Shown: positions 61,272 to 64,000 of the stretch, piece after piece | How the letters are laid out: every line of letters begins with the position of its first letter | Numbering within the stretch: the stretch's first letter is position 1 | Assembly (NCBI GenBank): GCA_003339415.1 | Contig: PDHQ01000085.1 | Coordinates: 62,001 to 126,000 of the forward strand | Direction of reading: 5' to 3' | DNA: 64,000 nt | Source of the DNA: Ophiocordyceps camponoti-saundersi (nom. inval.) | Taxonomy: Eukaryota > Ascomycota > Sordariomycetes > Hypocreales > Ophiocordycipitaceae | The notes under the pieces: model-generated | The model's input: the letters and a program-made list of their open reading frames with translations, nothing else | What the model was told of the DNA's origin: nothing | Databases searched by the model: none | Translations under genes and position numbers: made by a program

Positions 61272-63609
61272 TCAGATACTCCCGCGCGCAGCCTTCTGCG
61301 GCTTGTAATTGGGGAGCTCCTCAAACCAGCCTTGGGCCTCGTCGTACTTGTAAGCATGGAAAGCAATGCCGTACGGCTTTGGCTCAATCGAGTATAGCAT
61401 TCCCAGGGGCACGTCCACGTCGGTGATATCGTCGCGGGTCAAGTCCATGAAATACGCCATCAGCACCCTGCAGACGGACCGATGTCCGATGATGAGCACG
61501 TGGTCGGTGATGCGCTCTATCTCCCGCACCATGTCACGCAAGCGGCTGATGACCTGGAGATAGCCCTCGCCACCTACGCCCGGGTAGATGTAGTTGAGTT
61601 TGTCCTCGGAACGTCGATGGAACTCTTCCGGATAGCGGGTCGCAATTTCGTTGTACGTCATGCCTTCGAATTCGCCGGCATTGAGCTCGTTGAGCATCTC
61701 CCAATTCTTGACATCGTAGTCGTCGTCGGCATCAAAGTACTCGGCCGTCTCGACGCTGCGCTGCAGCATCGACGTCCACACGCAAAAGTTCTTTTCGTCC
61801 AGGTCTTGGTTCATGTCCGGATAGGGAGGCGTGTTGTCGCCGGGAAGGGGCGGGAACGATGCCTGGGCTATTTTGCTCTTTTGCTCCATCAGCCACTGCT
61901 CTCGCTTGTTGGTGATGAAGCGATATAGCGCCTGGCCGTAGCAGTGGCCCCGCTCCGTCAGGGGAGAGTTGCCGCCGAGCTTTCCGAGCTCGTTATCGAT
62001 GCTCTGGCCGTGGCGAGTCATCCAGATCTGTCTGGGCGCGAGATTGAAGCTGGATAGATAGGTGCTGATTCCGCCGCTGAGAAAGCCCTTGAGCCGGTGC
62101 TGAACCAGCTTCCTGCCGACGTCCACCAGCTACGACCGCGTCAGAATCCTCCGGTCGGAACCGTGGGCTCGGGGATACGTACCTGAATGTATTGCATATC
62201 ATTGTCCTCCTCGTACTCCCCGAGAGGCTCGTAGGCGCTAGCGTAGGCGGCAACGCGATTCTTGAAATCCGCCAAGGACTTGTGGGGGTCCTTGTCGCGA
62301 TAGTCTGGACCGGAAAGTTTGAGACGCATGTTGGCCTCGAGCAGATGTTGGTCCCTGCAGATGCTCTCGATGAAAAGGATGCCAAGCTTAGGCTCGCGCC
62401 GTCGGATACGATCAACTATCTGTTGTCTCCGCCTGATGGTGCTGTTGGTGGCGTCGAGGATACCAACAACACCGCCATTGTTAAGCATATAATCCAGGAG
62501 TTCATCGAGCGTCTCCATGGCGACTTGGTCCCGCATGGCAGCTGCCAGTTCATTGTTGGGATCAAAGAAGCTGGCAGACTGGTCAAGCTCGTCGTGGGCC
62601 TCGGCGCCATTGAGACTAAGCGCAGTCGGCTCGACGGCATCTACATCGATTGGAGTGTCGGCCACGGGTGAGCCTTGGAGTAGAATGGTAGCGGCGCGGA
62701 CAGGGGGATCGAGGCAGTAGGGCTCGGGGGCGAGCCTCTCCTTGGCGGAGACTTTGACGCCAGCAGCGCTGCGGCGGCGGTTGCCGACGTTGAATATGCG
62801 CGAGTCGTGCTGTTGCCATGAGAGATAGCGCTGGAGTTTTTTGGTGATGTAGGATTTGCCGCGAGCGGGCAGGCCGACCATGACAATGACGAGCTTGGCG
62901 GCCACGTCACGCTGGGGGATCCTGCCGTCGGGAGAGACGCGGGACCTGGTCATGCCCGGGATATTGAGCGTGGTGGCGTGCGGCCGCACACGGGGGGTCT
63001 GACTGCCCGAGTTCCGGCGCTGGGGAGGCCTGGCGGGCCGGTCAGCAAAAGTAAGCGTAGCGGAGTCGGAGACTTGCATGCGCGGCGAGTTGGGAGCAGT
63101 CGAGCTGACGCTGTGCGACATGGGGGGCGTTTCGGTCAGGTCCCTCATGGTACGGACGGTCTGGCCGGGGGCCGCCGAGGGCCCTGCAGCTGGGAAGAGG
63201 TCATGACGGGAAGCGAATGGCGAAAGGACGGCCAAGTGGCGGTCCTGCTCAGAGGTCGACGACGAGGCGGAAGAGGTCAGGGAGTTTTGCATGATAGTTC
63301 GGGCTAGAGCCGATTGCTTGGCCTGTTTGTGGCCCACGCCTGGCGAGTAAGAGTGAGCAAAGAGTGATTCGGTCGCAGTCGTGATACCCTGGGTAGGGAG
63401 AGGAGAGGGGAGCTTCGAAGAGAGGTTCGCGCGACAAGAAAAGGGGAAGATGAAGAGAATGAGAAGACAACGACGAGAACTGGGTGGGAAAGACGAGAGG
63501 AGATGGGGGCTATGACGATGCCGAGAGGAATCAAGGCAGAGGGGGAAAAAAGAGAGGCAAGGATTGGCGCCTACTTACCTTGGCGGGGGACGGGGACGGC
63601 GGAGGGCAT
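61272..63609 (-). CDS. 6-phosphofructo-2-kinase / fructose-2,6-bisphosphatase
   Basis: Three exons, 63609-63579, 63339-62183 and 62129-61272, give 681 residues. The bifunctional enzyme makes and breaks fructose 2,6-bisphosphate, which sets glycolytic flux. A disordered Ser/Pro-rich N-terminus of about 155 residues, a likely target of kinases, precedes the kinase domain with Walker A GLPARGKS (166-173) and NSTIRRRQ. The phosphatase domain begins SGGISTYLSSFNLAPRQIW and has the catalytic histidine in RHGQS (His436; most relatives have RHGES), GEFEGMTYNEI and IGHRSVCRVLMAYFMDL with the second histidine. Both active sites look intact apart from E to Q in RHGES. The first exon (MPSAVPVPRQ) is short and separated by a 239-base intron; its donor is GTAAGT. 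Confidence 0.9.
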
Positions 63610-64000
63610 CTTCTGTGGGTGACTAATATAGCTGAGGTAGTCGGCACCTGGTGATCGCGGGGCGACGCGGCGGCGGAAGAGGTCAGCAGTACCGGTCAGG
63701 TCCCTGGAAGACGAGACCGTTCTGCAGACGCAATGCAGCCTGGCGAGCGTCGATCGGAGAGGCCAGGATATTGAGATGGATGGGTAGGTAGGTAGATAGA
63801 GTAGTATGTATGTAGTTTGTAGTCGAGCGAGCAAGGGGTAGTGGTGGTGGGTTGCGGTGCGTTTTTTCGATCGGTACTTTTGTCTGCGGATCGATAGGGG
63901 ACAATGAGGAGGATGGAAAGAAGGCGAGACAGACGAAGAGAATTGGGGCAGGGTCTCTCTCTATATATAGAATAGCAAGATACAGGAGAAAGGATAAAAA
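63610..64000 (-). promoter_or_regulatory. Upstream region of the 6PF2K/FBPase-2 gene
   Basis: The promoter side of the last gene to the window edge. A TATATATAG element at about 63960-63969 lies some 350 bases upstream of the ATG and could be a TATA box. Nothing else supported. Confidence 0.4.

Overview
This window is eukaryotic nuclear DNA from a filamentous ascomycete (Pezizomycotina). Short introns (about 50-80 bases, GTANGT-type donors, CTGAC-like branch points), a Zn2Cys6 regulator, a GEgh16/MAS3-type secreted protein, an Alt a 1-like secreted protein and a fused 6PF2K/FBPase-2 all point that way. Sordariomycetes is my best guess at class, but weakly. The assembly is a draft: two 10-base N gaps (28949-28958 and 46152-46161) sit inside homopolymer C tracts, and sequence flanking the first gap is duplicated.

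The left part (about 1-36.6 kb) is gene-poor and accessory in character: a cysteine-rich secreted protein (1145-2098), a GPI-anchored repeat protein (2837-4849), a large membrane protein with an ectodomain (about 5629-8369), a flavohemoglobin (8537-9802), an Alt a 1-like secreted protein (12008-12573), a full-length nitric oxide synthase with fused reductase (15027-18193), an orphan glycine/alanine-rich protein (19097-20674), assimilatory nitrate reductase (22253-25002), a divergently transcribed HPP-family membrane protein (26564-27655), a GEgh16/MAS3 protein (29136-30193), an intron-containing tRNA-Ser(CGA), a calcipressin (32249-33004) and a secreted serine carboxypeptidase (35076-36592).

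The right part (about 37-64 kb) is mostly conserved housekeeping genes: RRG9-like mitochondrial protein, a membrane short-chain dehydrogenase, UPF3, a PNPOx-like flavin protein, two coiled-coil proteins, initiator tRNA-Met, a Zn2Cys6 regulator, mitochondrial PheRS, the dicarboxylate carrier DIC1 (with a 5-base microexon), RNA polymerase II subunit RPB3, the U3 snoRNP protein Sof1 and 6PF2K/FBPase-2.

The most interesting signal is the run from 8.5 to 27.7 kb. Arginine to NO (NOS), NO to nitrate (flavohemoglobin as NO dioxygenase), nitrate to nitrite (nitrate reductase) and possibly nitrite movement across a membrane (HPP protein; some plant and cyanobacterial HPP proteins are nitrite transporters) would form a chain of linked reactions encoded within 20 kb. 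Nitrite reductase and a NRT2-type nitrate transporter are not in the window. The individual families are recognised from conserved residues; that they work as one system is inference.
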